Counted from the stretch's first letter, positions 29,459-39,477 are shown. The stretch is DNA of 64,000 nucleotides from Indiicoccus explosivorum (GCF_002167005.1 NZ_NHTN01000032.1:1-64000); one strand, 5' to 3'. Numbers and translations are program-made. The notes: a model not told the origin generated them from the sequence alone.

Positions 29459-30229
29459 TTGCAGGATTACAGTGCTTTCATTAAGAACATACATACTACC
29501 ACAGGGATCGACCTTGCACTTTACAAGGAAGCGCAGATGAAGCGGCGGCTCGTCTCACTGTACACGAAAAAAGGCTATGGCTCGTTCGCCGACTATTTTA
29601 CAGCGCTCAAAGGGAATCGGGAACTGATGAACGAATTCCTGGATCGGATGACGATCAATGTATCGGAATTTTACCGGAACAGCAAGCGGTGGGAAGTGCT
29701 TGAGAATAAGATTTTCCCGAAGCTGCTCGACGGACGCGATCGCTTGAAGATCTGGAGCGCCGCCTGCTCGACCGGTGAGGAGCCGTATTCGATCGCTATG
29801 GTCCTTTCCAGCCACATCCCGCTTCCGGAAATCCGGATAAAAGCGACAGATCTGGATGAGACCGTCCTGCAGAAGGCGCGTCTCGCGGTTTACCCGGAGC
29901 GGTCGATAGCGGAAGTGCCTAAACAAGTGCTCGGCCGCTACTTTGAGCAGCAGGGGACTTATTGGAAAGTGGCGGAAGAAGTGAAACGGACGGTCGCGTT
30001 CAGCCGGCATAATTTGCTGAAAGACGATTATGGCACGGGCTTCGATCTGATCGTATGCCGGAATGTCATGATTTATTTTACGGAGGAGGCGAAAGATATG
30101 ATTTATAAGAAGTTTTCTTCCGCACTCCGGCCGGGAGGCATTCTGTTTGTGGGCAGCACGGAGCAGATCTTCAACCCTTCGGCATACGGCTTTGAGACGG
30201 AGGAAATGTTCTTTTACAGAAAAACATGA
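29459..30229 (+). CDS. cheR: Chemotaxis protein methyltransferase CheR
   Basis: Methylates glutamates of chemoreceptors using S-adenosylmethionine. The 256 residues have an all-helical N-terminal domain (1-75), then a SAM-binding domain with [15 protein letters not shown] and the C-terminal [23 protein letters not shown] motif. The TTG start at 29459 follows GGGAGG. No other chemotaxis gene is in the window, but lone cheR after ndk is the usual place in Bacillus. Confidence 0.94.
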   Translation: MQDYSAFIKNIHTTTGIDLALYKEAQMKRRLVSLYTKKGYGSFADYFTALKGNRELMNEFLDRMTINVSEFYRNSKRWEVLENKIFPKLLDGRDRLKIWSAACSTGEEPYSIAMVLSSHIPLPEIRIKATDLDETVLQKARLAVYPERSIAEVPKQVLGRYFEQQGTYWKVAEEVKRTVAFSRHNLLKDDYGTGFDLIVCRNVMIYFTEEAKDMIYKKFSSALRPGGILFVGSTEQIFNPSAYGFETEEMFFYRKT

Positions 30230-30240
30230 ATGGACACAGC

Positions 30241-30270
30241 TGCCGGCACCGGTGCCGGCGGTTTTTGTTT
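30241..30270 (+). terminator. Rho-independent terminator after cheR
   Basis: GCCGGCACC and GGTGCCGGC are a perfect inverted repeat with no unpaired loop, followed by GGTTTTTGTTTT. Confidence 0.82.
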
Positions 30271-30286
30271 TCTCTCCTGAATGCGG

Positions 30287-30314
30287 TTGCCCGCGCCGGT
30301 GTTTATGATATAGT
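30287..30314 (+). promoter_or_regulatory. SigA-type promoter of the aroC operon
   Basis: TTGCCC (30287-30292) and TATAGT (30309-30314), 16 bases apart, with TGA before the -10. It reads towards aroC. Confidence 0.58.
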
Positions 30315-30354
30315 AGTAGTCATACAATTTAGCGAGTTGAAGGGGGAAAGTGTT

Positions 30355-31527
30355 ATGCGGTATTTGACAGCAGGTGAGTCACACGGTCCGCAGCTGACAG
30401 CAATCATCGAAGGTCTTCCTTCACAGCTGCCGCTGACCGCTGAAATGATCAACGAACAGCTTAAGCGCCGACAGGGCGGACATGGCCGTGGCCGGCGCAT
30501 GCAGATAGAAAAAGATACAGTGACGATTGCAGGAGGCGTGCGTCATGGCCGGACTCTCGGTTCACCGGTCGCGCTGATGGTGACGAATGATGATTGGAAA
30601 CATTGGACGAAAATCATGGGGATCGAGGAGCCGGAAAGCGACGAAGAAATCAAGCGGACGATCGCCCGTCCCCGTCCGGGCCACGCAGATTTGAATGGCG
30701 GCATCAAATACGGTCACCGGGACTTGCGGAATGTGCTGGAGCGCTCTTCGGCGCGTGAGACGACTGTGCGTGTCGCTGTCGGGGCGGTAGCGAAACAGCT
30801 CCTTGCCGAGTTAGGGATTTCCACTGTTGCCCATGTCACCGAAATCGGCGGCATTAAAGCGGACCCGGCAGCCTGGGAAGGCCGGACAGCGGCGGAAATC
30901 CGGAACATCATCGAACAGGATCCGGTATACTGCGCGGATCCGGCGGCTTCTGCCAAGATGACGGCGCTTATCGATGAAGCGAAGAAGAACGGCGATTCAA
31001 TCGGCGGAACGGTGGAAGTGATCATCGAAGGAATGCCGGCGGGCATCGGAAGTTATGTCCATTACGACAGGAAACTGGATGCTAAAATTGCTCAGGCGGT
31101 GATGAGTATAAACGCGTTCAAAGGCGTGGAGTTCGGTATCGGATTCGAAATGGCACGGCGTCCGGGCAGTCAGGTGCATGATGAGATCATATGGTCCGAA
31201 GAAGAAGGTTATACGAGACGGTCGAACAACTTGGGCGGTTTCGAAGGCGGCATGACAACCGGGATGCCGATCGTGGTCAGAGGGGTCATGAAACCGATTC
31301 CTACTTTATATAAACCGCTCGAGAGCGTGGATATTGAAACGAAAGAACCTTTTAAAGCAAGCATCGAACGGTCGGATAGCTGCGCGGTACCAGCCGCATC
31401 AGTCGTGGCGGAGCATGTCGTGGCGTGGGAAGCCGCAGCGGCCCTCGTCAGTCAGTTCGACGCCGATCAGCTGCCGCGTTTGGTTAAGAACCTGGAAGAC
31501 TACCGAGCTTATACGAAAGGATTTTGA
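30355..31527 (+). CDS. aroC: Chorismate synthase
   Basis: FMN-dependent last step of the shikimate pathway (aroF in B. subtilis naming). The 390 residues start with [14 protein letters not shown] and contain [29 protein letters not shown] and the C-terminal signature [26 protein letters not shown] precedes the ATG. It heads an aro gene run. Confidence 0.97.
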   Translation: MRYLTAGESHGPQLTAIIEGLPSQLPLTAEMINEQLKRRQGGHGRGRRMQIEKDTVTIAGGVRHGRTLGSPVALMVTNDDWKHWTKIMGIEEPESDEEIKRTIARPRPGHADLNGGIKYGHRDLRNVLERSSARETTVRVAVGAVAKQLLAELGISTVAHVTEIGGIKADPAAWEGRTAAEIRNIIEQDPVYCADPAASAKMTALIDEAKKNGDSIGGTVEVIIEGMPAGIGSYVHYDRKLDAKIAQAVMSINAFKGVEFGIGFEMARRPGSQVHDEIIWSEEEGYTRRSNNLGGFEGGMTTGMPIVVRGVMKPIPTLYKPLESVDIETKEPFKASIERSDSCAVPAASVVAEHVVAWEAAAALVSQFDADQLPRLVKNLEDYRAYTKGF

Positions 31528-31530
31528 GCC

Positions 31531-32606
31531 ATGAAGACCATCGAGGTGCAGACTGTTCCGCCATACCAAGTACATATCGGGCCGGATGCCTGCAGCCTGT
31601 TTCCGGAGCTTTACGGAAGTGTGCTGAGTGAGACGGATAAGATTGCGGTCATAGCGGATGAAAAGGCGGCCGGACTCCATATCGGCCGCTTGCTCGATGC
31701 GCTCGGGTCTTGTGAAGTGCATGTGCTGGAGATTCCGGAAGGGGAGAGGGCGAAATCCATCGAAACGTTCATGGCGGTCCATACCTTCCTTCTGGAGAAC
31801 GGGTTTTCCAGGAAATCCGCCTTGATCGCATTCGGCGGGGGGCAGCCGGTGATGTCGCCGGCTTCGCGGCTTCCACATTCATGAGGGGGATCCGGTTCTA
31901 CCAGTGTCCGACGACGATTCTGGCCCATGACTCTGCCGTTGGCGGCAAGACCGGAATCAACCATCCGGCCGGCAAAAATATGATCGGGACTTTTTATCAG
32001 CCGGCAGCTGTAGTCTACGATACTGAAATGCTTTCTTCGCTTCCTGAAGAACAGGTGCGCTCGGGCATGGCGGAAGTGATCAAACACGCCTTTCTGTCCA
32101 ATCCGCACTGGCTGGATGAGCTTCTTGGCACGGCGGATATCACGGCTCTCACCGGTTCTCAGCTGGAATTGCACTTGAGCAGGGGAATCGCGGTCAAAGC
32201 GGCGATTGTGGAAGAAGATGCCCTTGAACAGGGGGCACGGAAATTCCTGAACCTGGGGCACACGCTGGCGCATGCCATCGAAGCCCATGCCGGATATGGC
32301 ACTGTGACGCACGGAGAAGCGGTTGCACTCGGTCTGGCATTCGATCTGCTGATCGGCGGCCATGACCGGCTGGAGGACTACCTGAAATGGTGTGCGGCAA
32401 ACCGTTACCCGCTGGAACTCCTGTCCGATTTCGATATCAGGGAATTGTTGCCTTATATGAAACGGGACAAGAAATCGTCACGAGGCGAACTTGTTTTTAT
32501 CGAACTGGCGGATACGGGGTGCCCTGCCCTCCGGGTTCTCGAAGAACAGGAAGTCATCAGCTTTTATCATAAGCTCGGACAGAAAATCAAGGAGGTGCTC
32601 GGATGA
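31531..32606 (+). pseudogene. aroB: 3-dehydroquinate synthase, frameshifted
   Basis: The second step of the shikimate pathway. Residues 1-104 are in one frame (31531-31842), and the rest in another; together they give a normal AroB of about 358 residues. The break lies in a run of six G at 31837-31842, where one missing G restores GGG-A-AGDVAGFAASTFMRG. The first frame stops at 31884. The second carries VPTTILAHDSAVGGKTGINHPAGKN-type NAD/Zn regions (seen as CPTTILAHDSAVGGK), VIKHAF and NLGHTLAHAIE. The stop and an ATG overlap as ATGA at 31881-31884. A base error in the assembly is as likely as a true mutation. Confidence 0.88.
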
Positions 32607-32971
32607 TAAGAGGTGTAAGAGGCGCAATCACAGTGGATCACGACAGGGCTGAAGACGTCCTGAAAGAAACGAAATCCCTCGTTCTGGAGATGGCAGCCAA
32701 AAATGGCATCGAACCGGAAAAAGTCGCTTCCGTCATCATTTCAACGACGAGGGATATCACCTCGGCATTCCCGGCGAAAGCCGTTCGCTCGATTGAAGGA
32801 TGGACATACATCCCAGTGATGTGTACGCATGAAATGGATGTGCCCGGAGCGCTCCCGAAATGCATCCGTGTCATGATGCATGTAAATACCGACGCCGGCC
32901 AGCAGGATATCCGGCACATTTTTTTGAAAGAGGCACAGGCATTGAGACCGGATCTTGCCGCAAGAATCTGA
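32603..32971 (+). CDS. aroH: Chorismate mutase, monofunctional AroH type
   Basis: Rearranges chorismate to prephenate for tyrosine and phenylalanine. The 122 residues match the trimeric AroH fold: MIRGVRGAITV with the substrate Arg, then CTHEMDVPGALPKCIRVMMH. Starts 4 bases inside the aroB end (ATGA). In B. subtilis the trp operon lies between aroH and hisC; here hisC follows after 16 bases. Confidence 0.95.
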   Translation: MIRGVRGAITVDHDRAEDVLKETKSLVLEMAAKNGIEPEKVASVIISTTRDITSAFPAKAVRSIEGWTYIPVMCTHEMDVPGALPKCIRVMMHVNTDAGQQDIRHIFLKEAQALRPDLAARI

Positions 32972-32987
32972 AAGGGGATATCGATCA

Positions 32988-34070
32988 ATGAATTGGAAAC
33001 CGCAGCTCGCCGGAATGAAAGCTTATCAGCCCGGCAAATCAGTGGAAGAAGTGAAGCAGCAGTACGGACTCGAATCGATCGTCAAGCTGGCTTCGAATGA
33101 AAATCCGTTCGGTTCATCACCGAAAGTGGCCGAATTCCTAAAGGGGTTTGCGCTGAATCCGGCGGTTTACCCGGATGGATATGCCGCCGGACTTCGGACG
33201 GCGCTGGCTGCTGCGACGGGTGTCGGTGAACGGCAGGTCCTCCTGGGCAGCGGTTCGGATGAAATCATCGTGATGATCGCTCGGGCGCTCCTCGGACCGG
33301 ATACAAATACGGTGATGGCATCACCCACATTTTCCCAATATCGCCATAACGCCATCATTGAAGGAGCTGAACTGAGGGAAGTTCCGCTGATCGACGGTGC
33401 CCACGACCTGGACGGCATGCTGGAGGCGATCGATCAGCACACCGCGGCCGTCTGGATCTGTTCTCCGAATAATCCGACCGGTGTGCTGACTTCCCCGGCC
33501 GCTGTCCGGTCGTTCATCGGGCAAGTGCCGGCCGATGTGCTGGTCGTTCTCGACGAAGCCTATTTTGAGTATGTGACGGATCCTTCGTATCAAAATCCGA
33601 TTGAGCTGCTGCAGGAGTTCCCGAATCTCCTGGTGCTGAGGACATTTTCGAAAGCGTACGGGCTGGCCGGATTCCGTGTCGGCTATGCACTTGGGCAGGA
33701 AGAAGTCATCGCAAGACTTGATCCTCTCAGACCGCCATTCAATGTGACCAGCATCTCACAGGGCGCTGCGATTTCAGCGCTGTCAGATCAGGCGTTCATT
33801 GAAGAGTGCCGGGAGCTGAATCGCAAAGGGCTGAAGCAGTATGAGGAATTTGCTGACAAGCGGGGTCTCCACTACTTTAAATCCTCAGGAAATTTCATCC
33901 TTATGGAAACAGGACGGGATTCGGATGAGATGTTCCAAGAACTGATGAAGCGCGGGTTTATTGTCCGCAGCGGAAACGCCCTGGGAGCTCTCGGCTATAT
34001 CCGCATCACGGTAGGGACAGAACAGCAGAACCGGCAGCTGCTGGATGTATTGGACGAAGTGATGGCATGA
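32988..34070 (+). CDS. hisC: Histidinol-phosphate / aromatic aminotransferase
   Basis: PLP-dependent aminotransferase for histidinol phosphate and, in Bacillus, also for tyrosine and phenylalanine. The 360 residues show LASNENPFGSSPKV, CSPNNPTGVLTSP, DEAYFEY and the PLP lysine in TFSKAYGLAGFRVGY. AAAGGGG lies upstream of the ATG at 32988. Its place in the aro block supports the aromatic role. ATGA overlap with tyrA. Confidence 0.94.
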   Translation: MNWKPQLAGMKAYQPGKSVEEVKQQYGLESIVKLASNENPFGSSPKVAEFLKGFALNPAVYPDGYAAGLRTALAAATGVGERQVLLGSGSDEIIVMIARALLGPDTNTVMASPTFSQYRHNAIIEGAELREVPLIDGAHDLDGMLEAIDQHTAAVWICSPNNPTGVLTSPAAVRSFIGQVPADVLVVLDEAYFEYVTDPSYQNPIELLQEFPNLLVLRTFSKAYGLAGFRVGYALGQEEVIARLDPLRPPFNVTSISQGAAISALSDQAFIEECRELNRKGLKQYEEFADKRGLHYFKSSGNFILMETGRDSDEMFQELMKRGFIVRSGNALGALGYIRITVGTEQQNRQLLDVLDEVMA

Positions 34071-35155
34071 CGAGAAAAGTACTGATTATCGGACTCGGGC
34101 TGATCGGCGGATCGCTTGCAAAGGCGCTGAAGCGCCATCCGGATGTAGTCGTGACCGGCGCGGATACCGACGCGCTGACGAGGGACAAGGCGTTCCGGAT
34201 GGGTGTGATCGATTCAGCCGCTGCTTCTGTCCGGGAAGCGGCGGAAGCAGCGGATTTCATTTTCCTGGCGACACCAGTGAATGCGACAGTCGGGCTGATC
34301 GGCGAGATGGCTGCATGGGAATTGAAGGAAACTGTCCTGATCAGTGACACCGGGAGCACGAAAGGCCGGATACTGGAAGCGGCGGAGAGGGCAGGTATTC
34401 CGTTTATCGGCGGGCATCCGATGGCCGGTTCCCATAAAAGCGGCGTGGAAGCGGCAAAAGATATGCTTTTTGAAAACGCGTACTACATCCTGACCCCTTC
34501 TGCGGGGGCGAAGGAAGAACAGCTGCATCGGCTTCAGGAACTGCTGTCTGTGACCAAGGCGAAAATGATTACAGCGACCGCTGAGGAGCATGACCATATG
34601 ACGGCGCTGGTCAGTCACTTCCCGCACTTGGTCGCCGCCTCACTCGTGCATCAGCTGGATAAGGAATCGGATTATCCGCTGTCCAGGCAGCTGGCGGCCG
34701 GAGGATTCCGGGACACGACCCGTATTGCGAGTTCCAACCCCGTCATGTGGCGGGATATCACGATCCACAACAGCGCCATGATCGCCGGTCAGCTGACAAA
34801 ATGGATGCAGGAGATGGAGACGCTCCGCAATATGCTGGAACAAGGGGATCCAAGGGAGATCGAGGCCTATTTCGCAAAGGCGAAGAGCGCTCGGGACAAG
34901 CTCCCGGCCGCAGGGCATGGCGCGCTTTACTCCGTGTATGATCTTTATTTGGACATCCCTGATACTCCCGGCATCATCTCCGAAGTCACGGGTTACTTGG
35001 CGGAAGAGGAAATCAGCATTGTGAATTTACGGATTCTTGAAACCCGGGAGGACCTGTTCGGGATTTTGGTCCTCAGTTTCCAGACACCGGAGGACAGGGA
35101 ACGGGCACAGCAATGTCTCAAGCGGCGGACCGCTTATGACAGCTACATTTCTTGA
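34067..35155 (+). CDS. tyrA: Prephenate dehydrogenase with C-terminal ACT domain
   Basis: Oxidative decarboxylation of prephenate to 4-hydroxyphenylpyruvate. The 362 residues have an N-terminal NAD motif IIGLGLIGGSLAKAL, GSTKGRILEAAE, GGHPMAGSHKSGVEAA and ALVSHFPHLVAASLV, then an ACT domain (about 285-360; DIPDTPGIISEVTGYLAEE) that is probably the tyrosine feedback site. Confidence 0.95.
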   Translation: MTRKVLIIGLGLIGGSLAKALKRHPDVVVTGADTDALTRDKAFRMGVIDSAAASVREAAEAADFIFLATPVNATVGLIGEMAAWELKETVLISDTGSTKGRILEAAERAGIPFIGGHPMAGSHKSGVEAAKDMLFENAYYILTPSAGAKEEQLHRLQELLSVTKAKMITATAEEHDHMTALVSHFPHLVAASLVHQLDKESDYPLSRQLAAGGFRDTTRIASSNPVMWRDITIHNSAMIAGQLTKWMQEMETLRNMLEQGDPREIEAYFAKAKSARDKLPAAGHGALYSVYDLYLDIPDTPGIISEVTGYLAEEEISIVNLRILETREDLFGILVLSFQTPEDRERAQQCLKRRTAYDSYIS

Positions 35156-35170
35156 GAGAGGGCGGAGAAA

Positions 35171-36454
35171 ATGCGAAAGATCAATATAGAACCGCTTAGA
35201 GGCTCGATCCGGGTTCCGGGCGACAAATCGATATCACACCGCGCGGTCATGTTCGGGGCGATGGCAAAAGGCCGGACAACCATTTCGGGATTCCTGCCGG
35301 GAGATGATTGTCTGAGCACCATCAGCTGCTTCCGAAAACTGGGCGTCACCGTATCCCAGAACGGATCCGATGTCGTCGTGGAAAGCCCGGGAATGAATGG
35401 ATGGACTGAGCCGGAGGATATTTTGGATACAGGCAATTCCGGCACGACCACACGGCTTCTGCTCGGTATTCTCGCCGGCACGGATTTCCATTCGGTGCTT
35501 AATGGGGATGCTTCCATCGCGAAGCGGCCGATGGACCGGGTGATCGGGCCGCTCCGGAAAATGGGCGCGGATATACGCGGGCGGTCCGGCGGATCGATGA
35601 CACCGATTGCAGTTCAGGGAAGTCCGCTGAAAGCGATCGACTACGAAATGCCGATCGCAAGCGCGCAAGTGAAATCCGCTATCATCCTCGCCGCGCTGAA
35701 GGCGGAGGGGACCACTGTAATCAGAGAAAAGCTTGCCAGCCGCAATCATACCGAAAAACTGCTTCCCCAGTTCGGCGTCGAAATCGAAGGAGAAGACGGG
35801 GTGATCCGGGTCCGCGGCGGTCAGGAAATGAAGCCGGCCGAAGTCGCCGTCCCGGGTGACATCTCTTCCGCCGCGTTCTTTATAGCGGCGGCCCTGATGG
35901 TGCCGGGAAGTGAAATCCGCCTCACGGATGTCGGCGTGAATCCGACCCGGACAGGAATCATTGATGCGGTCCGGCAGATGGGCGGGACTATCCGGATCGA
36001 AGATGCAACGGACAGCCCGGAACAGGCAGCGACGCTGACCATCCGTTCTTCCGGACTCAAAGGCACGACGATCGGCGGAGAACTGATCCCCCGCCTGATT
36101 GACGAACTGCCGGTGATCGCCCTCCTCGCCACACAGGCGGAAGGGAAGACCGTCATCCGGGATGCGGAAGAGCTGCGGGTGAAAGAGACCGACCGGATCC
36201 AGTCGGTCGTGACCGGCCTTAAACGCCTTGGTGCCGATGCAGAAGCGACTCCAGACGGCATGGTCATCCATGGTCCGGTCAGGCTGAAAGGGGCGGAAGT
36301 GGACACATTCGGCGATCACCGCCTCGGCATGACATGGGCGATCGCGGGACTTCTGACAGATGAAGAGGTCCGGATCCGGAACCGCGAGTGCATTTCTGTC
36401 TCTTATCCGACATTTTTCGATCATTTGAATAAACTGCAGAACGGACTCTCCTGA
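35171..36454 (+). CDS. aroA: 3-phosphoshikimate 1-carboxyvinyltransferase (EPSP synthase)
   Basis: Makes EPSP from shikimate 3-phosphate and PEP (aroE in B. subtilis naming). The 427 residues contain VPGDKSISHRAVMFG, LDTGNSGTTTRLL and RVKETDRIQSVVTGL with FGDHRLGMTWAI. A GAGAGGGCGGAG site precedes the ATG. LDTGNSGTTTRLL rather than GNAGTAMRPL suggests a class II type enzyme, which is inference. A terminator overlaps the stop. Confidence 0.96.
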   Translation: MRKINIEPLRGSIRVPGDKSISHRAVMFGAMAKGRTTISGFLPGDDCLSTISCFRKLGVTVSQNGSDVVVESPGMNGWTEPEDILDTGNSGTTTRLLLGILAGTDFHSVLNGDASIAKRPMDRVIGPLRKMGADIRGRSGGSMTPIAVQGSPLKAIDYEMPIASAQVKSAIILAALKAEGTTVIREKLASRNHTEKLLPQFGVEIEGEDGVIRVRGGQEMKPAEVAVPGDISSAAFFIAAALMVPGSEIRLTDVGVNPTRTGIIDAVRQMGGTIRIEDATDSPEQAATLTIRSSGLKGTTIGGELIPRLIDELPVIALLATQAEGKTVIRDAEELRVKETDRIQSVVTGLKRLGADAEATPDGMVIHGPVRLKGAEVDTFGDHRLGMTWAIAGLLTDEEVRIRNRECISVSYPTFFDHLNKLQNGLS

Positions 36455-36472
36455 CAGGAGAGTTTTTGTTTT
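36446..36472 (+). terminator. Rho-independent terminator after aroA
   Basis: ACTCTCCTG and CAGGAGAGT form a stem that includes the aroA stop codon, followed by TTTTTGTTTT. Confidence 0.85.
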
Positions 36473-36498
36473 GAAACGTTGTTCCTTTCGTGTACGAT
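36471..36498 (+). promoter_or_regulatory. Possible SigA-type promoter of ypiA
   Basis: TTGAAA (36471-36476) and TACGAT (36493-36498), 16 bases apart, just after the aroA terminator. Confidence 0.45.
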
Positions 36499-36530
36499 TA
36501 AACAAGAACAATGAGGAAACAGGTGATTCA

Positions 36531-37784
36531 ATGACCGTTTTTACAGACATACAGAAGGCAGTGGAGCTGGGAGATCCTGCCCGTGTGAACGAGCTGCTGG
36601 AAAAGGTCCTGATCGAAGAGGACCCCGACAGCCAGTACACACTCGCGGAATGGTTCTCAGAAATCGGCTATTTGGAGGAAGCGGTCAAACTGCTGGAGCA
36701 TCTCCAGTTCCTCTTTCCGGAGGAGACCGGGCTCACCGTCGAACGGGCGGTCCTGCTGATCGAAATCGACCGGGAAGATGAAGCGCAGGAACTTCTCACT
36801 GCTATTCCGGAGACGGATGACCATTATCCCCAGGCGCTTGTCGCACTGGCAGATCTTTTTCAGTCCCAAGGCCTCCTTGAAGCTGCCGACCGCAGGCTCG
36901 ATGAAGCAATGCGGCTGCTTCCCGGAGAACCGCTGCTGATCCAGGCGAAAGCGGAAATCCTGCTGGAATCCGGACGATATCTGGAAGCCGCGCGCCTGTA
37001 CGGCGAACTGCTGGAAAGCGGTGCGGAAATCCCCGGTGTCAGCCTGCCTGAACGGCTGGCAGAAGTTTACAGTGCCGGCGCCGCTTACGAAGAAGCGCTT
37101 CCGCATTACGAACAGGCGCTGGAGGAGCAATCCCACCCGGATACCCTCTTCGGAGCGGCTTTCGCATCGTTTCAGGCAGGGCGTTACACGCAATCCCTCC
37201 GGTATTTGGATGAACTGATCGGCATGGACCCGGACTACTTCTCTGCCTATCTCCTGAAAGCGCAGAACCATAACATGACAGAGGAATACAAAGAGGCCTA
37301 TACGGCGGTGTCGGAAGGAATCCGGCGGGACGAGTACGACAAGGAATTGTTTTTATTCGCAGGCAAGCTGGCACTGAAGCTCGGCGAAGAAGGCCCGGCT
37401 GAAAACCATCTCCGGGAAGCGATCGCGCTCGACCCCGATTATATGGAAGCCATACAAGTCTTGATGATGCTGCTCCACCGGCAGTCGCGCAGCGAAGACG
37501 TGCTGGAACTGGCGGAAATGGCTTCGACGAACGGATCCGACTGGGCAGGGCTGTATCCGGTGATCGCCGCTGCCTATGAAGAAGCCGAACGGTATGGTGA
37601 GGCAATGGAATATTATGAGCGCGCATACGAGCCATTCAAAGAAGATCCCGGATTTCTCAGTGATTTTGCGCGGTTCCTGCTGGAGGAAGGCCAAATCGAA
37701 CGGGCGATCAAGACAGTGGACGAACTTTTGATGATTGATCCGGACAATGCCGAATGGCTGGAGTGGCGGCAATCACAGCTGTAA
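36531..37784 (+). CDS. ypiA: Tetratricopeptide repeat protein YpiA
   Basis: The 417 residues are a series of degenerate TPR helices throughout, with clearer units such as EEALPHYEQALEEQSHPDTLF, then AENHLREAIALDPDYMEAI and AMEYYERAYEPFKEDPGFL. There is no signal peptide or enzyme motif. TPRs usually bind partner proteins; the partner is unknown. It sits directly upstream of ypiB and ypiF, as in B. subtilis between aroE and qcrA. ATG at 36531 follows AGGTGA. Confidence 0.85.
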   Translation: MTVFTDIQKAVELGDPARVNELLEKVLIEEDPDSQYTLAEWFSEIGYLEEAVKLLEHLQFLFPEETGLTVERAVLLIEIDREDEAQELLTAIPETDDHYPQALVALADLFQSQGLLEAADRRLDEAMRLLPGEPLLIQAKAEILLESGRYLEAARLYGELLESGAEIPGVSLPERLAEVYSAGAAYEEALPHYEQALEEQSHPDTLFGAAFASFQAGRYTQSLRYLDELIGMDPDYFSAYLLKAQNHNMTEEYKEAYTAVSEGIRRDEYDKELFLFAGKLALKLGEEGPAENHLREAIALDPDYMEAIQVLMMLLHRQSRSEDVLELAEMASTNGSDWAGLYPVIAAAYEEAERYGEAMEYYERAYEPFKEDPGFLSDFARFLLEEGQIERAIKTVDELLMIDPDNAEWLEWRQSQL

Positions 37785-37798
37785 GGGAGGGGAGAACG

Positions 37799-38368
37799 TT
37801 GACAGCATCTGTCACAGTGAACGAAAAGAAGCAATTCGTCCGCTGGTTCCTGGAAAATCATCGGCTGAAAAGACGCGAATGCATTTGGATTTTAAACTAC
37901 ATGCTCGGTCACGACCATTTGCTGGAAAAGACCCATTTTGTGGAGGAAGCGCATTACTGCCCCCGGTCCATGGTCATTTCCACCACCGATTCAAAGGAAG
38001 TCCCTTTCCGTTTTTACAGAGGGCATCTTATGACGGCCGATGCGGAAAAGACTTTCCATGACCTCCGCCTCCATCCTGAAGAAGAGTTGTATGTGCAGCT
38101 TAACTTCAGGAACATGCCGCCGTCTCCGGAATTCATGGCAGTACTGGAAGAGAATCCGTTCATTCCTGAAGATGCCGCGATCAGTGAAACGGATCGGCTG
38201 GCAGCAGAAGAACTGCTGGAAGAGAGCATGCAGGCGATCCAGGAGGAAGCTCTCCTCAAACGAATCGACGCCGCCCTCGATACGGATGACCGGGAAGAAT
38301 TCTTCCGGCTCTCGGGGCTTCTCCAGAAGCTGAAAGACGTCAAGTATTTGAAGGGGGATAACGACTGA
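37799..38368 (+). CDS. ypiB: UPF0302 / IDEAL domain protein YpiB
   Basis: The 189 residues start from TTG 37799 after a strong GGGAGGGGAG site. The UPF0302 domain (KKQFVRWFLENHRLKRRECIW onward) covers about residues 5-120, and a C-terminal IDEAL motif (LLKRIDAALDTDDREEFFRLS) covers about 155-180. The function is not known; in relatives it has been tied to control of the qcr genes or protein stability, which I cannot test here. Its stop overlaps the next start. Confidence 0.85.
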   Translation: MTASVTVNEKKQFVRWFLENHRLKRRECIWILNYMLGHDHLLEKTHFVEEAHYCPRSMVISTTDSKEVPFRFYRGHLMTADAEKTFHDLRLHPEEELYVQLNFRNMPPSPEFMAVLEENPFIPEDAAISETDRLAAEELLEESMQAIQEEALLKRIDAALDTDDREEFFRLSGLLQKLKDVKYLKGDND

Positions 38369-38820
38369 TGCTTTTCGCCGGCAGGGAAATCAATCAATAC
38401 ATTGAACAAAAAGAGTACATCGATACGGCCGTCGTCCCGCTGATCGAACTGGATCTGGGCGCCGGCGGCATCCGGCAGAGCTCGGCGGCAGCGGAATATA
38501 TGATCTCACTGACTTCTCTTCTGGAACGCCAGTTCAAGGGAAGGCTCCTTCTTTTGCCTCCGGTCTCTTATCCGAAGAATTCGGACCGGGCTGAAATCGG
38601 GTCGGCGATCCGCAAGGAGTTGGAATCGTCCGGAATCAAGCATGTCTTTTATATGACATCGGATGTGAAGTGGCGGTCAGAGGAAGATCTTGACCGGCTG
38701 CTGTGGCTGCCGGCTGTTCCGGTGGAACATATGGATCCAAAGTTCCGCCAGTCGGTCATGGAGGACCAGCTCCGGCAAGTGCTCCCGCTCGTGCTGGAAG
38801 CCTGGAACGCTTCTTCATGA
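38368..38820 (+). CDS. ypiF: DUF2487 protein YpiF
   Basis: The 150-residue soluble protein has no recognisable catalytic motif. Start (ATG 38368) overlaps the ypiB stop by one base, so the two are co-translated. It holds the ypiF place just before qcrA. A role in cytochrome complex formation is suggested only by the constant neighbourhood. Confidence 0.8.
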   Translation: MLFAGREINQYIEQKEYIDTAVVPLIELDLGAGGIRQSSAAAEYMISLTSLLERQFKGRLLLLPPVSYPKNSDRAEIGSAIRKELESSGIKHVFYMTSDVKWRSEEDLDRLLWLPAVPVEHMDPKFRQSVMEDQLRQVLPLVLEAWNASS

Positions 38821-38868
38821 AATGTTCACAATCTCGGCGGCGACCTGCGGCACCGCCCCAACGCGCTG

Positions 38869-38897
38869 TTGACCTCCTACATTGATTGATATATCAT
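38869..38897 (+). promoter_or_regulatory. SigA-type promoter of qcrABC
   Basis: TTGACC (38869-38874) and TATCAT (38892-38897), 17 bases apart, about 74 bases upstream of qcrA. An inverted repeat GTCC-GTTGGAC follows at about 38932-38942, a possible operator. Confidence 0.62.
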
Positions 38898-38970
38898 TAG
38901 GTTGTCCTAGCAATTATATTTGAATAAGTATGTCCGTTGGACTGATCTTTGAGTAAGAGGGGTGAAAAGA

Positions 38971-39477
38971 ATGAGCAACAATCGTGTATCCCGCCGGCAA
39001 TTCCTGAGCTATACGATTATGGGCGTAGGCGGATTCATGGCATCGAGCCTTGTGCTTCCGATGGTCCGTTTCGCAGTGGATCCTGCGCTGCAGGTCGAAG
39101 GCGATTCCGATTTCATTGTAACGGATCAGCTGGTGTCGGAACTGACGGAAGAACCGATCCGTGTATCGTTCAGCTATGAGCAGCAAGATGCCTGGTATAC
39201 ATCCGAAGTGACGAATGATGCCTGGGTATACAAGGCCGGTGACGAAATCATTGCGCTGTCGCCGGTATGTAAGCACTTGGGCTGTACCGTCCAGTGGGAA
39301 GGAAGCGCCGATTTTCCGAACCAATTCTTTTGTCCGTGCCACAACGGCCGCTATGAAAAGAACGGAAATAACATTCCGGGCACTCCGCCACTCGGACCGC
39401 TTGATCAGTTCGTAGTCGAAGTACGTGACGGATACCTGGCGCTTGGGGAAGTCAAACCGAATTTCATCGTTTCGTAA
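38971..39477 (+). CDS. qcrA: Menaquinol-cytochrome c reductase Rieske iron-sulfur subunit
   Basis: The [2Fe-2S] subunit of the bc complex. The 168 residues have a twin-arginine-like start SRRQFLSYTIMGVGGF for Tat export and an N-terminal membrane anchor (~15-35), then Rieske motifs CKHLGCTV and CPCHNGRYEKNG with the Cys and His cluster ligands. AGAGGGGTG precedes the ATG. First gene of qcrABC. Confidence 0.96.
   Translation: MSNNRVSRRQFLSYTIMGVGGFMASSLVLPMVRFAVDPALQVEGDSDFIVTDQLVSELTEEPIRVSFSYEQQDAWYTSEVTNDAWVYKAGDEIIALSPVCKHLGCTVQWEGSADFPNQFFCPCHNGRYEKNGNNIPGTPPLGPLDQFVVEVRDGYLALGEVKPNFIVS

Noticed and set aside
35234-36640. Long open frame on the minus strand across aroA
   Set aside because: High GC content gives long open frames opposite real genes. 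The plus-strand frame has clear EPSP synthase motifs; the minus frame has none.
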